NCBI GenBank assembly: GCA_951799405.1
Contig: OX637342.1
Coordinates: 15,795,298 to 15,859,297, forward strand
Length of the DNA stretch: 64,000 nt
Source of the DNA: Agapetus fuscipes
Lineage: Eukaryota > Arthropoda > Insecta > Trichoptera > Glossosomatidae
Reading direction: 5' to 3'
Of the stretch, positions 1 through 11,117 are shown piece by piece. Positions within the stretch are counted from its first letter, which is position 1; each line of letters begins with the position of its first letter. A program made the translations under genes and the position numbers. Below the pieces are notes generated by a model, which searched no databases, was not told where the DNA came from, and worked only from the letters and a program-made list of their open reading frames with translations.

Positions 1-44
1 GAGTAAACACCTCTTAAAAAAAAAAAATTATCTTTTATATCTCC

Positions 45-145
45 GGTCAATGGCGCAGTTGTTAGAATGCTAGATGGCTAGGGTTCGATCATCACCGAGA
101 GTGTCAGAAATGTTTTTCCGTTTTGGTGTTTCAGTAAATGGATAG
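45..145 (+). repeat. SINE A, partial, degraded head
   Basis: This is a decayed copy of the tRNA-derived SINE called A here. The remnant A-box region (CCGGTCAATGGCGCAG) and B box (GGTTCGATC) are visible, followed by the family body GTGTCAGAAATG and a degraded 'cggtgttt' segment. The rest of the body is missing. Confidence 0.7.
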
Positions 146-151
146 AATAGA

Positions 152-250
152 GTACGTATGGGTTTGGAGGAGGAAGGCGTTGGACAGGCAGTGGTGGCTG
201 CGATTGATCAAAGCCCACTCTGGGTTGTCGCACCAGTTGATGATAGGTAC
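152..250 (+). mobile_element. LINE C-terminal fragment (RTE-like tail)
   Basis: The forward frame reads VWVWRRKALDRQ and then AHSGLSHQ. It matches the end of the better preserved fragment at 47443-47733 (WDWRRKTLDRHR, HPGLSCQ). It is a 5'-truncated remnant of the same non-LTR retrotransposon, with no coding potential left. Confidence 0.5.
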
Positions 251-1205
251 CTACTCATTATATTATGTATATATATTTTACAGGCAATCATGTGTTTATG
301 TAGGCCATCTAAGTTAAAAAAAAAAAACAAATTAAAAATCCAACGGCGAATCAACAGTATTAACATAGCAATTGTTGCCGCCTTTCCCTGAAACAAAATT
401 AGCATCGACACAAATGTTGGTACACATTTTTTAGCAGGAAGTATGATCACTTTTATGTTCAAACAATTTGTGGATAATATGATAGGTATTGAATTAATTC
501 TGAATTAAAAGAAACAATTTATTCTGACACTAGTTCAAACTTTATTCATCCGCTTAAAAAACCGGAAACTCTTACCATTAAGCTATCAGATTAGGTAAAT
601 GATTCCAAAAAACACAGATAAAAAACACGAGGTTTAGTAAATACTAAAAAAAAAACAATAACCGTCTTTTTAGACCTCTTCATTCATATATTTTGTTATT
701 TTACAAACTTAAAATTCCATGAATCATTTTTGAAAAGGATCCGAAAAGCGATGAATGGACCAGCATGCGCTAGATCCTTTCTGAGTCATTAGACGTGAAG
801 GAAGAATGGAGAATAATATAAAAAAGAATGAAACGCGGTAGCGAGATGGGTATCTCGTAAAAGGTGTCGGGAATGGAAAAAGAATGCCGTGTGGAGTGTG
901 AAAGGAAGTGAGGCGTTAGGTGTGATGAATGCGACAACTGAAAAGGGAAGTGACGGAGCCAAATGTTATTATAAAGCTAGCGAAGAATTAAGGTGGCAAC
1001 GTAGCTTATAAAGGATGTAAGTGATGTTAAAAGAATAAAGTGTGTTAAAAATCAAATCCAACTGTTTTCAGCAAATAACAAAATAAAATGAATAGATGGG
1101 GCATCAGCATCGTTTGGTGTGTCAAAAAGACTACGCTTGATGCATAGTCTTTTATGTAGTAAGGCGAGATGTATGAGAACTGTCAAACAAAAAAATATAT
1201 ATTTA
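251..1205. other. AT-rich intergenic DNA, nothing recognised
   Basis: I see no gene or clear repeat here. Short open frames show no domain or conserved motif, and homopolymer A and T runs are common. Confidence 0.5.
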
Positions 1206-1905
1206 GAGCCTATTGCACCAACTAATTTGATTGCTTGATTCTGGTAAGAACCTCGGTTAAATATTTCTCGGATGGGGGTAAAAATATGATGGAATTTGAA
1301 CAGGCAAGATGATGTACATCAGCTGATTTACGTATTGTTACGAAATAGGGTTCAAAAGTCTTTCAAATTAAAATACACAGGTCTTCTTATCCAGTTGTTT
1401 ATTTTACACTTTTACATATTTATTTTCACAAAGTTTTCTCGACTATTCCACTTGGTTTCTGTTCACTGATCAAGTTAGTTCTATGTGTTTGTAAATCTCG
1501 TATGATACTGCTGGCCCTGCAGGCCACTTGCACCCTTTATACTCTCTAAAGCAGTATAGTCTAGATCCTATAGTTGCTAGACAATTCCAGAAAGGCATAG
1601 TAATTATTATTTCTCGATGCTTCACGTAATATCTAGAGACTTCTCTACAACCATCAATCCTACCTACCAATACAACACAGAATTCCTATAATTATAACAA
1701 ATACCTACTTAGCCTAGAGAATTCTACACTTATACACAATTATCGATCCTACCCACCAATACTTATGAGGATTCTTATAACTATAACTACCCATACTTAT
1801 TTCAATATTTACATAACAGTATTATATGCAATCAATTTTTTAATTGTTCGGAGAAATCACATTACGTTTGATTTTTGTCTGATTGAAGTTTGGTGCAAAA
1901 GGCCC
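1206..1905. mobile_element. PIF/Harbinger-like TIR element, TTA duplication
   Basis: Inverted ends GAGCCTATTGCACCAA (left) and GGGCCTTTTGCACCAA (right, reverse complement) are flanked on both sides by TTA (1203-1205 and 1906-1908). TTA duplications are typical of PIF/Harbinger elements. The 700-bp interior has no transposase. Segments next to both ends recur inverted at 4050-4195. It is a non-autonomous element, possibly carrying unrelated insertions in the middle. Confidence 0.6.
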
Positions 1906-2150
1906 TTAATCTCTCCTTTTTGACGTAGGTGCCTATGACGCTGATATTTTGTGTCTTTTTTTATTGTCTATTTACTTCATCGATTTACTTGCGTTCCACA
2001 GCACGTGCATTAATATGGGAAAAAAATTGACAATTTTTTTCGATTAATGGTGTTAAGGTTCTTGCTAACTCTGCAGAAAAAATATGATATAACGGCATGT
2101 AGAGATAAGTGAGTGATTGATATTAAAAAAAACACTAAGTACCTACCACG

Positions 2151-2489
2151 CAACGCAACTAAAAAACGCAACTAAGCTACACATATAGTGTAACTTCTTG
2201 CCGCGTTATCCCCGAAGGGGTCGCATGTGGCGAGTTGAACCTATTTATTTTTACAGGTAAGGGGGCCGGCCTTACGCCAACCACTTCAGTTGAAGTGGAG
2301 GTTTCCCAGCTCCCGAGAGTGCTGGTACTCATTTCTTGTGAAGGCTGAGTAAACCTTGCCGGCATTTTATTTGGGGTTTGAAATAAACACCGAAACGGGA
2401 AATCATTTCTGACACCCTCGGTGGGATTCGAACCCGAGCTTTCGGCATGGAATGCAAGCACTCTACCACCTGAGCTATCGACCGGACTA
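2151..2489 (-). repeat. SINE A, near full length
   Basis: Read on the minus strand, this starts with a tRNA-like head (CCGGTCGATAGCTCAG; B box GGTTCGAATCC) and runs through the body TCAGAAATGATTTCCCG to a 3' end at TAGCTTAGTTGCGTT. It is one of the best copies of the family. The tRNA head supplies internal RNA polymerase III promoter boxes. Confidence 0.85.
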
Positions 2490-2906
2490 CTGTGGTTAAA
2501 CTGAGATAAAGATTTAAACGCATTTGAGAGCGTTAGAAAAACTTTTTAAGATTTTTGTACAAAATTCAACATAGTAACTTGTTCATGTAGCTAACACAAC
2601 CCGCTTATTACCGCCATACATTTCAATGCTAACTGTCGTTTACGGATTCCAAGTGCAAGTTATAATAACATTAAAACTGCTCACACATTCACAACAGTTA
2701 AAATGGACCACATGCGACGTTGCCGGATCCTTTTCATCAAGTCCTAACAACTACGTAAAGGAGTGCAATGAAACCACAATGAAATCTTCAATAAGAAATG
2801 AAGCGAATGTACCAAGAATGGCTACCGAGGAGCAATCATTATTCACAACTGTCCCAAATACCTATAAAATTTTACGTTTAAACTTAAGCATATCTTACTT
2901 CCTTCC

Positions 2907-3190
2907 TTAATCCTCACACAAGCCTTGAAGGCTCAGACCTTTCTGTAACACAATCTTCCAGGATTCCCTACTTGTGACGCTTCCTTCCATGGACTCCTTA
3001 CTCCCAGGACTCCTGCGTCTTCCTTGGCATTGTAATTGTGTTGTACGAATATGAAACTTGGAGTGTGCCTCGGAAACAATAATAACCTCTCCAGGTTTTT
3101 GGGAACAAAATTTTTCGTCACTTTCTCGGACCTGTATCTGAGTGCAACAAATGGCACATCCGTACCAATGCAGAGCTTTCAAGAGGCAAA
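2907..3190 (-). mobile_element. LINE ORF C-terminal fragment
   Basis: The minus-strand frame contains SPGSKESMEGSVTSRESW and then KGLSLQGLCED. The same tail occurs at 21440-21760 (VREPWREAAQDRESW) and 52725-52975, so it is the shared C-terminus of one non-LTR retrotransposon family. All three copies are 5' truncated. Confidence 0.5.
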
Positions 3191-3225
3191 CATCGTGTCA
3201 GTAATGAAATCAAGAGGAGTCATTT

Positions 3226-3652
3226 CTAAAACCCGCATCGAGGATCAAACTCTTGCTCTTGGCATGGAATGCAAGCATTCTACCAACTAAACTATCGACC
3301 GGACTTTTTATTAGCTTGGTCGTCGCTATGAAGGACCAATTCTTAAGCAAGACCCAGTATCTGCAAGGCTGGATGGACCTTTGGTGACCCACCTTTGGTG
3401 ACCCGTCTTTGATAAAGGTTTATGAATTTTCAACCCAGCGAAGAGCATTTTTGGAAATGTAATGGCTGTTGCCGTGATTTATAGAAACTGGAGCTTCCGG
3501 ACGTTTTGCCCACGTCTACGATGGGCTTCTTCAGCTTGAAATGTAATGATGAAGATGATCTTGATGAAAACGGTATATTTTTTGTTCTCCACGGGGATTC
3601 AATCCCACGACCTTCCAAAGCGTTACCACTAGACTACGAACCGGTTCGATTA
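3226..3652 (-). repeat. B-A dimeric SINE, interrupted
   Basis: Read on the minus strand, a SINE B head (3569-3652) is separated by about 100 bp of unrelated sequence from the B body (3308-3434). The B body is followed directly by a truncated SINE A head (3226-3307). The junction (ACCAAGCTAATAAAAAGTCC) matches the one seen in the other B-A dimers. Confidence 0.7.
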
Positions 3653-4049
3653 CCAAAAAGTGTATGGAAATTAAAACGTTCACGTAATGCGCTGTTTTCT
3701 CAAATCGCTGAAGTTGTAAATTGTATACTTGGGGAGCAGAAAGGTGTGATGCAGAAGGCATTGTCGAGAATAGGTGGATCAGCAACAAAGACGGGATATT
3801 TAGATTATTATTATGGACCACAAATGAAGTCGATAATCCGTACTGACAGTGTCGCCATTATCCGGATTATGTGGGAAAAAAATGTCACGCTGTTTGGGGA
3901 AAAAATCACATTGTTGAAAATACAACAATGTCGTATTGCCGTAAGAATTATTGTCAAGATGATACAAATAGGTTTTTCATTTACTTCCAGTTTTTTTTTA
4001 AATACAATCAAAAATATTGTTGGTGTTCATGTCTACTTTCAGAAATAGG

Positions 4050-4195
4050 AAAAAGTGTGTTGCACTAAACTCCAATCAGACAAAAATCAAAATTAAGTGT
4101 GATTTCTCCCATCCAATCACAAATTTGATTGAATATACGTAAATCAACTGATGTACCTGCATCATCTTTCCTGTTCAAATTCCATCATATTATTA
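4050..4195 (-). mobile_element. Fragment of the TTA-flanked TIR family
   Basis: The minus strand repeats parts of the 1206-1905 element: GATGGAATTTGAACAGG, then TGTACATCAGTTGATTTACG-like sequence, then GAGAAATCACACTTAA and TTTTTGTCTGATTGGAG. Only about 145 bp remain. This copy joins segments that are about 500 bp apart in 1206-1905. Confidence 0.55.
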
Positions 4196-5477
4196 GGTAC
4201 CCACTTCCAAAAATATTTCCTAGTCCTAGTCTGAGAAATCTATGTCTATGGAAAATCTTTTTACAAGAAAAAACCGGTTTAAACACAGCGAGTTGTATTT
4301 TGGAAATTTGAAACAGACACTAAACACCACATACCTACATAACGCTGCATAAAAAATACTTGATTTTTATGCAAAAAATGATAAAAAAAAATTCTAACTT
4401 TCTCATATAGGTACGTTTTCTTCTTTTTCTCAGTTTAACCACTATGGTACTGCAGTTGCTGTGACGTTAAATAAATTGTTTTAATGCTATAATAATAATA
4501 ACGTTTGACTATTTTTAAGCGCTGATTTTTTTAAACACACCTAAAGAGCCCTCTGCAAGTTGGGTAATCGGAAGTCAGATTATAAAATACTCTAGACTGG
4601 ATGAAAATTTGCGATCATAATAGTAGATGAATTGAGCAACACAGCAAATGCCAAATAGCAAATAAATAAATACAGTAAGTATATTAGTAAGTACAATAAC
4701 TTAGAGCGTAAGTACGTAATAAATATGCAGATTTATTATATTTTCTGACTAGGCAATTAAACAATGCGCTTGTCAGGTTGGAATGCGCGCTATGAGAGCT
4801 GGTCACATCATGAAGCGTTCATGATGAATAGTGAATACAGACGAGTTAGTGCAGAAGTTGTTTAGGTAAGTGGTAAGATTAATAAGTAACCAGTCATAGA
4901 ATAGAGGCAAGTTCTGCACACCTGAAAGAAGTATGTACCTATCTAAGTAGAAATCTATATTCCTTAAACACATCGTTACCTTAAAGGTTAAACAGAATAA
5001 GTGATACATTAAAAATGCGTTTCTCAGATAAATGCACCGTTTTCCTATTCTCTACGAGAGAAAATATTTCAAATGTGTTAAAATCCTGCAGTTTAGAAGG
5101 TTATCATGAGTATTTACTTTTTACTAGTTCACTTACTATGAGAAGTTACTCGCAATATAATGTTTTATCCACAATTTCTCATATCAGTGAATCAGCACTT
5201 ATTCAGATTTACGTTTAAGGTGGAAATGTGGACAGATTAGTACAATGAATTAAATCTAGTCTACAAGGAATAAGCAAAAATCCCTACAATTGCCTGCCCA
5301 TGCTTGAAACGCTGTGCACGTCCATGTCATGTAGTACTTATAGATTCACCTCATAGTGTAACGCTGTAACTGTAGCTGTGTCACCATTCTCTAGGGCTGG
5401 CCAGAGCCTCTGCAGAGTTCACTTAATCAGACAACTTACTTATTATTCTCCATTAAGATCGATAACGGTGCTATTTT
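4196..5477. other. AT-rich intergenic DNA, nothing recognised
   Basis: No gene, tRNA-like head or TIR pair was found. The open frames at 4803-5009 and 5015-5218 are short, low in complexity and lack a recognisable domain. Confidence 0.5.
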
Positions 5478-5479
5478 TA

Positions 5480-5695
5480 GACATTTTAGTCGTTCGTTGA
5501 GCCAACGCTTTGACAAATCAATGGTGCCCTGGATGGAAAGTTCATCAGGACGGTCACTCTTACCTACCGAATTTTGTAATATGTGTATGAAGACAAATCA
5601 GCTGTTCACTTGCGGCCATCTTGGATTGACAGGTCATCATACAAATGCATCATTAAGTTTGTCAAAGCGTGGGCTCAACCAACGACTAAAATGTC
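5480..5695. mobile_element. MITE with long TIRs and TA duplication
   Basis: The two ends are inverted copies of about 37 bp (left GACATTTTAGTCGTTCGTTG, right mirror GACATTTTAGTCGTTGGTTG) flanked by TA. That fits a Tc1/mariner-type MITE. The centre has no ORF. It lies immediately upstream of the LINE fragment at 5696. Confidence 0.6.
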
Positions 5696-5870
5696 TAAGA
5701 ATAGCCCCGTAAGGACAGTCTTTGGAGACCGTGCCTTTTGCACAGCGGCACCGGTGGCCTGGAACGCGCTGCCCGCATATCTGAGGGAGTCTCCGATAGA
5801 GACGGACTTGAGGAGAAGCCTCAAGACACACCTGTTTCCAGGATCACACCATGCCCCTCTGTGGTGATGG
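5696..5870 (+). mobile_element. CR1/L2-type LINE C-terminal fragment
   Basis: The forward frame reads VRTVFGDRAFCTAAPVAWNA and continues LPAYLRESPIETDLRRSLK, then THLF. The pattern GDRAF..AAP..WN.LP...R......F...LKTHLF is the well-known C-terminal tail of CR1/L2-like non-LTR retrotransposon polyproteins. The upstream reverse transcriptase is missing. Confidence 0.6.
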
Positions 5871-6334
5871 AGTAGAGCCTCCGACTGAGGGAGGCGAGTG
5901 TTAGGAGAAAAGAATCCAACTGTGTGCAGTTACGCACGAAGCGCCTTTGAGGTAACTATAGTCACGAAAAGGCGCTATAGATAAATTTAGCATTTCATTT
6001 CATGGTCCTTCGTATATTCAACTAGCTACTGTGCTGTTCTGAACAGTAGATGACTGAGGCCCATGCCCAGATAGAGGGTACGCTCCTGCTTGCTGTTGCT
6101 TGTGCGCACAATGAGACGCAAAGCACTTCATTCAGAAGCCAATGCTCACTAATGACCTCGCAAGGCAGTGCGGTAACTAAACATCTTTGCATTCTCAATC
6201 CCAACTAAATTAATCGTTAATCATTAACCTATAAGTGGCTGATCGATCACCTTGTTATATAAATAGTTTAACTATCTATGTAAAACATTTCGTCCGGTTA
6301 GTGCTTGTTTGTCTTACGTTCGTCAGAGGTAATT

Positions 6335-6480
6335 TTACATGAGCAATGTGTCTTATGAAAACGAAAACTGGAAATTGGTTTTAAAAAAATATAAAAACAA
6401 CTGTCACATAGTCGTGTTTTACGTTTTTATCTTAGCTCAGATTGTGTAGAATGAGGTTCTTAAGACAATTTCATTAAAAT
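6335..6480 (-). mobile_element. Diverged fragment of the AGTTCTTGTTTATCG MITE family
   Basis: The segments GAGCAATGTGTCTTATG and TTAGCTCAGATTGTGTAGAA match, in reverse, the body of the MITEs at 38838-39092 and 42051-45766. Both terminal repeats are lost. Confidence 0.55.
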
Positions 6481-6517
6481 GTCATCTTTGAACCAAATGG
6501 TAGATAAGCCAAACTGC

Positions 6518-6661
6518 CCGTTTATGGAATGATCTACCAGTATCTGTGTTCCCTTCCCAATTTAATCCGGTTTTATCCAAAACCAACATCAATCGCCACT
6601 TCCTTGCAGCGCCCAACGACAGAAGCAACAATTCAAGCAACACCTCTGCGGCACAATGGTG
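6518..6661 (+). mobile_element. LINE C-terminal fragment
   Basis: The forward frame reads LWNDLPVSVFPSQFNPVLSK followed by TNINRHFL and ends at a stop. This resembles the '(R)LWN.LP..VFP..YNL..FK..V...L' tail of many arthropod LINE polyproteins. It is a short relic. Confidence 0.5.
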
Positions 6662-6779
6662 ACATAGACCCCCAAGACTTTCAATAATTGGGGAACCTCC
6701 CATACAGGATTCCTTAAAAAAACACTGGGGGACGCTTTGTCTACCTAGTAACTGAATGTACTGAATTCAAGTCTAAAAC

Positions 6780-7035
6780 GGGAAGTATCATTAGTTGCGT
6801 AAACCCATCCTCATACCCGTTCCGTTTGTACACTTCCATCCGGGGAAGCGTATCACAGAACGCTCATGCAATGCTGTATTTTTTTTAGCGGCGGAAGGCC
6901 TTCCGTGACCCGACCCAGCGGTGATTCTAGGTCTACCTGTTCGTCCACTAGAGAAAAAATGCAAAATCCGAATTTACTGACTCGATGCAACTGCATCGGG
7001 ATGCACTCCTTGATATTTCGTGCTAATCGCAAGGA
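6780..7035 (-). mobile_element. 3' end of R1-like LINE, truncated
   Basis: On the minus strand this matches the 3' part of the LINE at 55840-57840. Shared segments include CGATGCAGTTGCATCGAGTC, GAACAGGTAGACCTAGAATC and GGAAGGCCTTCCG. It is a 5'-truncated insertion with no intact coding region. Confidence 0.6.
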
Positions 7036-7511
7036 ATTTGTGATATTCAACAAATTGATCTGCAATGTTGGTGGCTAAGTTCATATAAAATATACGCCCA
7101 CAAGCAGATACGTATAAGGTCGCGCTTACACACTGATGAATAATCTTAACAATTAATTTCATAAAAATATAATTCTTGTTACTTCTTTACTAAACGCTAA
7201 GGCATTTCCTTTCGACACCTGAATGGAGCGTGAGTACATAATCCCCACGACTCATTAGGAGTCCAAACATCCCGAGAGGTAGCCATCCTCATGCCGCACA
7301 ATGCCATCATCGTCATCACCATCAGCCAGCGGCTCCATTTCAACGATTCATCCCAAATAATTAGCGAGCGCGCGTCAGCGAAGGTCAAAATATTGTCTGT
7401 ATTATATCTATCTAAACACAGTACCTACCTACACAAAAAGTGGGAGGCAAAAATGTGGTTATTGAAAAATATGTACCTACAGGGAGATGTGTGAGAAGAT
7501 ACTAATAATTT

Positions 7512-7790
7512 AATTAGGATGATTTATTTAGAAAGCGTTGTTTTTGTGCGAATCTACACACCTCAAGAGTCCTCTGCGGGCTTGTCCGTCGCTGTGGAAG
7601 GCGCCAATTCTCGAGCAAGACCCAGTTGCTGTAAGGCTGAATGGACTTTTTGTGATTGGTGTTTGGTAAAGGTATAGGAATTTCTCAACCCAGCAAAGAG
7701 CATATTTGAAAATATAAATGGTATTTTTGTGCTCCGCCGGGATCCGAAACGACAACTTTCCATTTTCCACTAGACTACGGACCGGTCTAC
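7512..7790 (-). repeat. SINE B, near full length
   Basis: Minus-strand copy with a degraded tRNA-like head (GACCGGTCCGTAGTC), a body with CTCTTTGCTGGGTTGAGAAA and GAATTGGCGCCTTCC, and a 3' end near AAATAAATCATCCTAATTAA. The B-box region has diverged (GTTTCGGATCCC). Confidence 0.8.
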
Positions 7791-7846
7791 AAGATCAATC
7801 ATATGATCAATTCACTTTGTAACCTTTCATTTTTAAAAAAAATAAA

Positions 7847-8066
7847 ATTAAAAACAAATTGTATTAGGTTACGGGGCGAGTAATTTTTTTCCTTCCTCAC
7901 CCCTCCCACCCTCCACTACTCCCGCACCTTAAAAGAATGTTGCACTAATTTATATTTTATTTAGTCAGTTATATTTTGTACCTGATGATGGAAACATTGT
8001 TTCCGAAACCGGTCGTACATTATTAAATTTTACTCGCCCCGTAACCTAATACAATTTGTTTTTAAT
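7847..8066. mobile_element. Inverted-repeat element carrying a hammerhead motif
   Basis: A perfect 37-bp inverted repeat (7847-7883 and 8030-8066; core TTAGGTTACGGGGCGAGTAA) brackets a 146-bp centre. The centre holds a pyrimidine-rich stretch and the hammerhead motif at 7977-8019. There is no ORF. The outer AAAATTAAAAA flanks obscure any target duplication. Confidence 0.7.
7977..8019 (+). ncRNA. Hammerhead ribozyme motif
   Basis: All conserved core parts are in order. Stem I 5' strand TGTAC (7977-7981); CTGATGA (7982-7988); stem II GGAAAC/GTTTCC around an ATT loop (7990-8004); GAAA (8005-8008); palindrome ACCGGT (8008-8013); cleavage-site C (8014); stem I 3' strand GTACA (8015-8019). The palindromic stem III has no loop, so folding would favour two copies paired head to head, as known for retrotransposon hammerheads. 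Catalysis is inferred from the consensus. Confidence 0.75.
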
Positions 8067-9404
8067 TTAATTTTATTTTTAAATATTTAGTTTACCATGC
8101 ATTGCTTTTCCTTTGACATCTAAATATCTTCGGGATTTTGATGAAGTAGGTACCTACTTACAATTAATATGCCTATCTCTATAAGAAAGTATAATCATAG
8201 GTGGACCGGTAAAAAGTAACGCCTTGTGTTCGGTTAATTTCGTAAGTAGGCATAAAATAGATTGTTTACTTTCTACATCGATACCTACTATCAAAACAAG
8301 CTTTACTATACCTACCTACTGGATCATTCGTGACGGTAGATAGGTACACGTAGGTAGACGAGGTATGCACTTAACTATAAAAAAAAACAAATTTATTTTT
8401 CAATAATCTAATTCAAAATCAATTTAAAACAAATTGTATTACTCCAAGCCAGGGCAGGGCTTTTTCATACACTTAAATTCGTAGCATTGAGACTAAAAAC
8501 AAACTAAAAACTCTTTTTCTTTTGACATTTATTTTCCACTACGAAACATAGATGTTTAAGAGTTTTTAAGAATCAGAAATGTCTGAAGTTTAATTTGAGC
8601 TTATATTTAAAAGAAAAATAAAAACAAAAATTTGGCAAGGACTTAATCAGAAGATACTTTTCGAGTGTAAAGACATAATAAGAACTGATATTCAATTATG
8701 ATTCCTAAATATTGTAATGCTTTGATCTTGGGATCACTTTTAATAAAATTGCGCTTGTATGAATTTCGGAGTATTTTTTTTTTACAAGTTGATTAGATAA
8801 TATGGTTCACTCTGCAACTTCTGTCTCTGTCGGTTTCACGGCAATGGCGTTAATCGATCACTCCAACTTCACAGAACTGCAGCCCATCTATATGTGACCA
8901 AGACCTATTCTCACGTGTTCCTGAATTGACCAGGCGCCCATAGAATAGATATTTCCAGAGAGTATCAAAAGGCACTCTCCCACCACCTCCCACTCAGTTC
9001 ATACAACTCATGCGGAGTTGCTTCACTCGGTGAACAACATTACAATATTTTATCAAGTGGCTGAAGGCCTTCCCGATGAAGTTAATCAGCTAGTGTAACT
9101 CTATTCGTGGAAAAATAAAAGAAAGTCCTCCAGATCAGAGATTACTGCATGACTCTAAGGAACGTCCCCCCCCCCCCTCTCTACGAGTACTAAAAGTATC
9201 AACGGTTCAAATCGTCAAAAATGTCTACACACATACACAGCAACTAAACACGCCTAGGCACACAATCACAAAAACACGCCGGCATTAACCTATAAATTCT
9301 TAACAATATATAGTTTTAAGTATTTTATTACTGGTAGGTAATACAATAATTAAACTTATACCTACTTAACTCGCCTGCCTAAGGTGATGGCGTAGGTACT
9401 TATT
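8067..9404. other. Intergenic DNA, nothing recognised
   Basis: No gene or element could be assigned. The stretch at 8820-9080 is less AT-rich than its surroundings but has no convincing reading frame. Confidence 0.45.
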
Positions 9405-9662
9405 AATCTAATCTAATCTAATCTAAGCTGCAAAGATATATATCATTTAAGATTTATATTAAATGCATTCCCACAAGCAGACATGTATAATTTCGCGCTA
9501 ACACATGCCGCATGTGGACCTACAATATAAAAACCCAATCTCAAATGAACATAAGCCTTGCAACTCTTGCCGTCCTTCCCTGAAACAGGGGTGACATTGG
9601 CAAAGTGAACCAATTTTTTACAGTATGGGTGGTCAGCCACACAACAACCTATAAGTCAAGGA
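9405..9662 (-). repeat. Family C repeat, full copy
   Basis: This is a ~250-bp dispersed repeat. On the minus strand it begins TTGACTTATAGGTTG, contains GACCACCCATACTGTAAAAA and AAGAGTTGCAAGGCTTATG, and ends CTTTGCAGCTTAGATTAG with a (TTAGA)n-like tail. A simple-repeat tail at one end only suggests spread by reverse transcription. There is no tRNA-like head. Confidence 0.8.
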
Positions 9663-10114
9663 ACATACATGACAAATTACATTTTTAAAATCAATAAATT
9701 ATAATATTTACATGGACATAAAAAACTAAATCATAAAAACCAATTTTACTTTAACAAACCCTAGCCGCCAACATCACAGATCAACCGCCATTTCTTTCTA
9801 TCCTTACATACTTCTTTCATTTCCTCCAGAGTCATAACCTTCTTCATACAAGCTCTTCTTTTATTATGATCGTAGCAGTTTTATAATCATCGTAGCAGTT
9901 TTAAGGTCTATTTGAAAGAAGGGATCGCCTACGTAAGCCGAATTGATTATTCTACGAACATTTGAAAGCAGTTTGATTTTGGCAGCGGATATGACTTGCT
10001 TTGTCAACGGTCGCACAAAAAAATACAATTAAAAACCCCCAAGTCATCAATGCCCAACCTACATGTCCATCCTGCATCTCATCAGTTAAATTGCCAATAA
10101 ATTAAAGCACATAC
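9663..10114. other. Intergenic DNA between two family C copies
   Basis: No gene was recognised. A short near-duplicate (CGTAGCAGTTTTA twice at 9870-9903) is the only local structure. Confidence 0.4.
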
Positions 10115-10385
10115 CTATAATCTAAGTTGCAAAGATATATTAACATTTAAGATTCATATAACATGCATTTGCACAAGCAGACACGTATAAATTCGCGCTT
10201 GCAACCTTACAACCATGGAAGTATGTTCTATATATCGATGCTTACAACATAGAAACCCAATCTCAAATAAGCATAAGCCTTGCAACTCTTTCCGACCTTC
10301 CTTGAAAAGGGGGACAAATTGGCAAAGTGATCCATTTTTATAGTAGGTATGGATGGTCAGCCTCATACCGACCTATAAGTCAAGG
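10115..10385 (-). repeat. Family C repeat, full copy
   Basis: Same family as 9405-9662, with the same orientation. The ends CAAGGCAATC and ATAATCTAAGTTGCAAAGAT are recognisable. The central part differs by small indels. Confidence 0.8.
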
Positions 10386-10447
10386 CAATCATCCCAATGT
10401 TTTTTTTTCTACGGTTTAGTGTGTAGATGTGGACTACCTACATGTGT

Positions 10448-11117
10448 CAGGCGCGTGCATAGGTAGGTATGGTATGGGCAAATACATTTCAGAATAAATA
10501 TTTTCTCCAATAACTCCAAAAACTCAAATATTTGACCGGTCGGTAATTCAGTGGTAACACTTCGGACTCTGAATGGAAGGTTGTGGGTTCGAATGCCGGC
10601 GGAGCACAAAAAATATACCATTTATATTTTCGAATTTGCTCTTCGCTGGGTTGAAAAATTCATAAACCTTTACCAATGACCGGTCACCAAAGGTCCATCG
10701 AGCCTTACAGCAACTGGATCTTGCTTGAGATTTGGCGCTTTGTAGCGACGACGACCAAGCTCGTAAAAAAGTCGACAGCTCAATTGGTAGAATGCTTGCA
10801 TTCCATGCCGAGAGCAAGGGTTCGATCTCAAGGCTTTCTCAACCTCCACAAGAAATGAGAACCAGCCTCCCCTGGAGCTGGGAAACCTCCACTCCAACTG
10901 AAAGTGGTTGATGTGAGGCCGACCCCCTTACCCGTAAAAATAAATCGGTCCCGAATCGCCACATGCGACCCCTTCGGGGATAACGCAGGCAAGAAGTTAC
11001 ACCTATATGTCTAGCTTAGCCGCATTAGTTGCAAATCAGAATATCAAGCTTAAATGTTTTTTACGATATATTGTCTACCTATTAAGCGCATGTGCCTGTA
11101 TGGGATGCACGCCCCTG
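10448..11117 (-). mobile_element. hAT-type MITE D, split by a SINE dimer
   Basis: The ends CAGGCGCGTGCATAG (left) and CAGGGGCGTGCATCC (right, reverse complement) match the intact 193-bp MITE at 48659-48851. Flanks ACATGTGT and ATGTGTGT fit a diverged 8-bp hAT duplication. A B-A SINE dimer (10535-11030) inserted in the middle enlarges the copy to 670 bp. Confidence 0.7.
10535..11030 (+). repeat. B-A dimeric SINE
   Basis: A SINE B head (GACCGGTCGGTAATTCAGTG, B box GGTTCGAATGCC) runs to CGACCAAGCTCGTAAAAAAG, where it joins a SINE A head (TCGACAGCTCAATTGGTAG). The A part ends near TAGCTTAGCCGCATT. The junction is shared with other dimers in the window. Confidence 0.8.

Noticed and set aside
2401..2489. 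tRNA gene on the minus strand (also similar heads at 10768, 18641, 55507, 59681)
   Set aside because: A and B boxes are present, but the acceptor arms do not pair and a constant SINE body follows in every copy. They are SINE heads.
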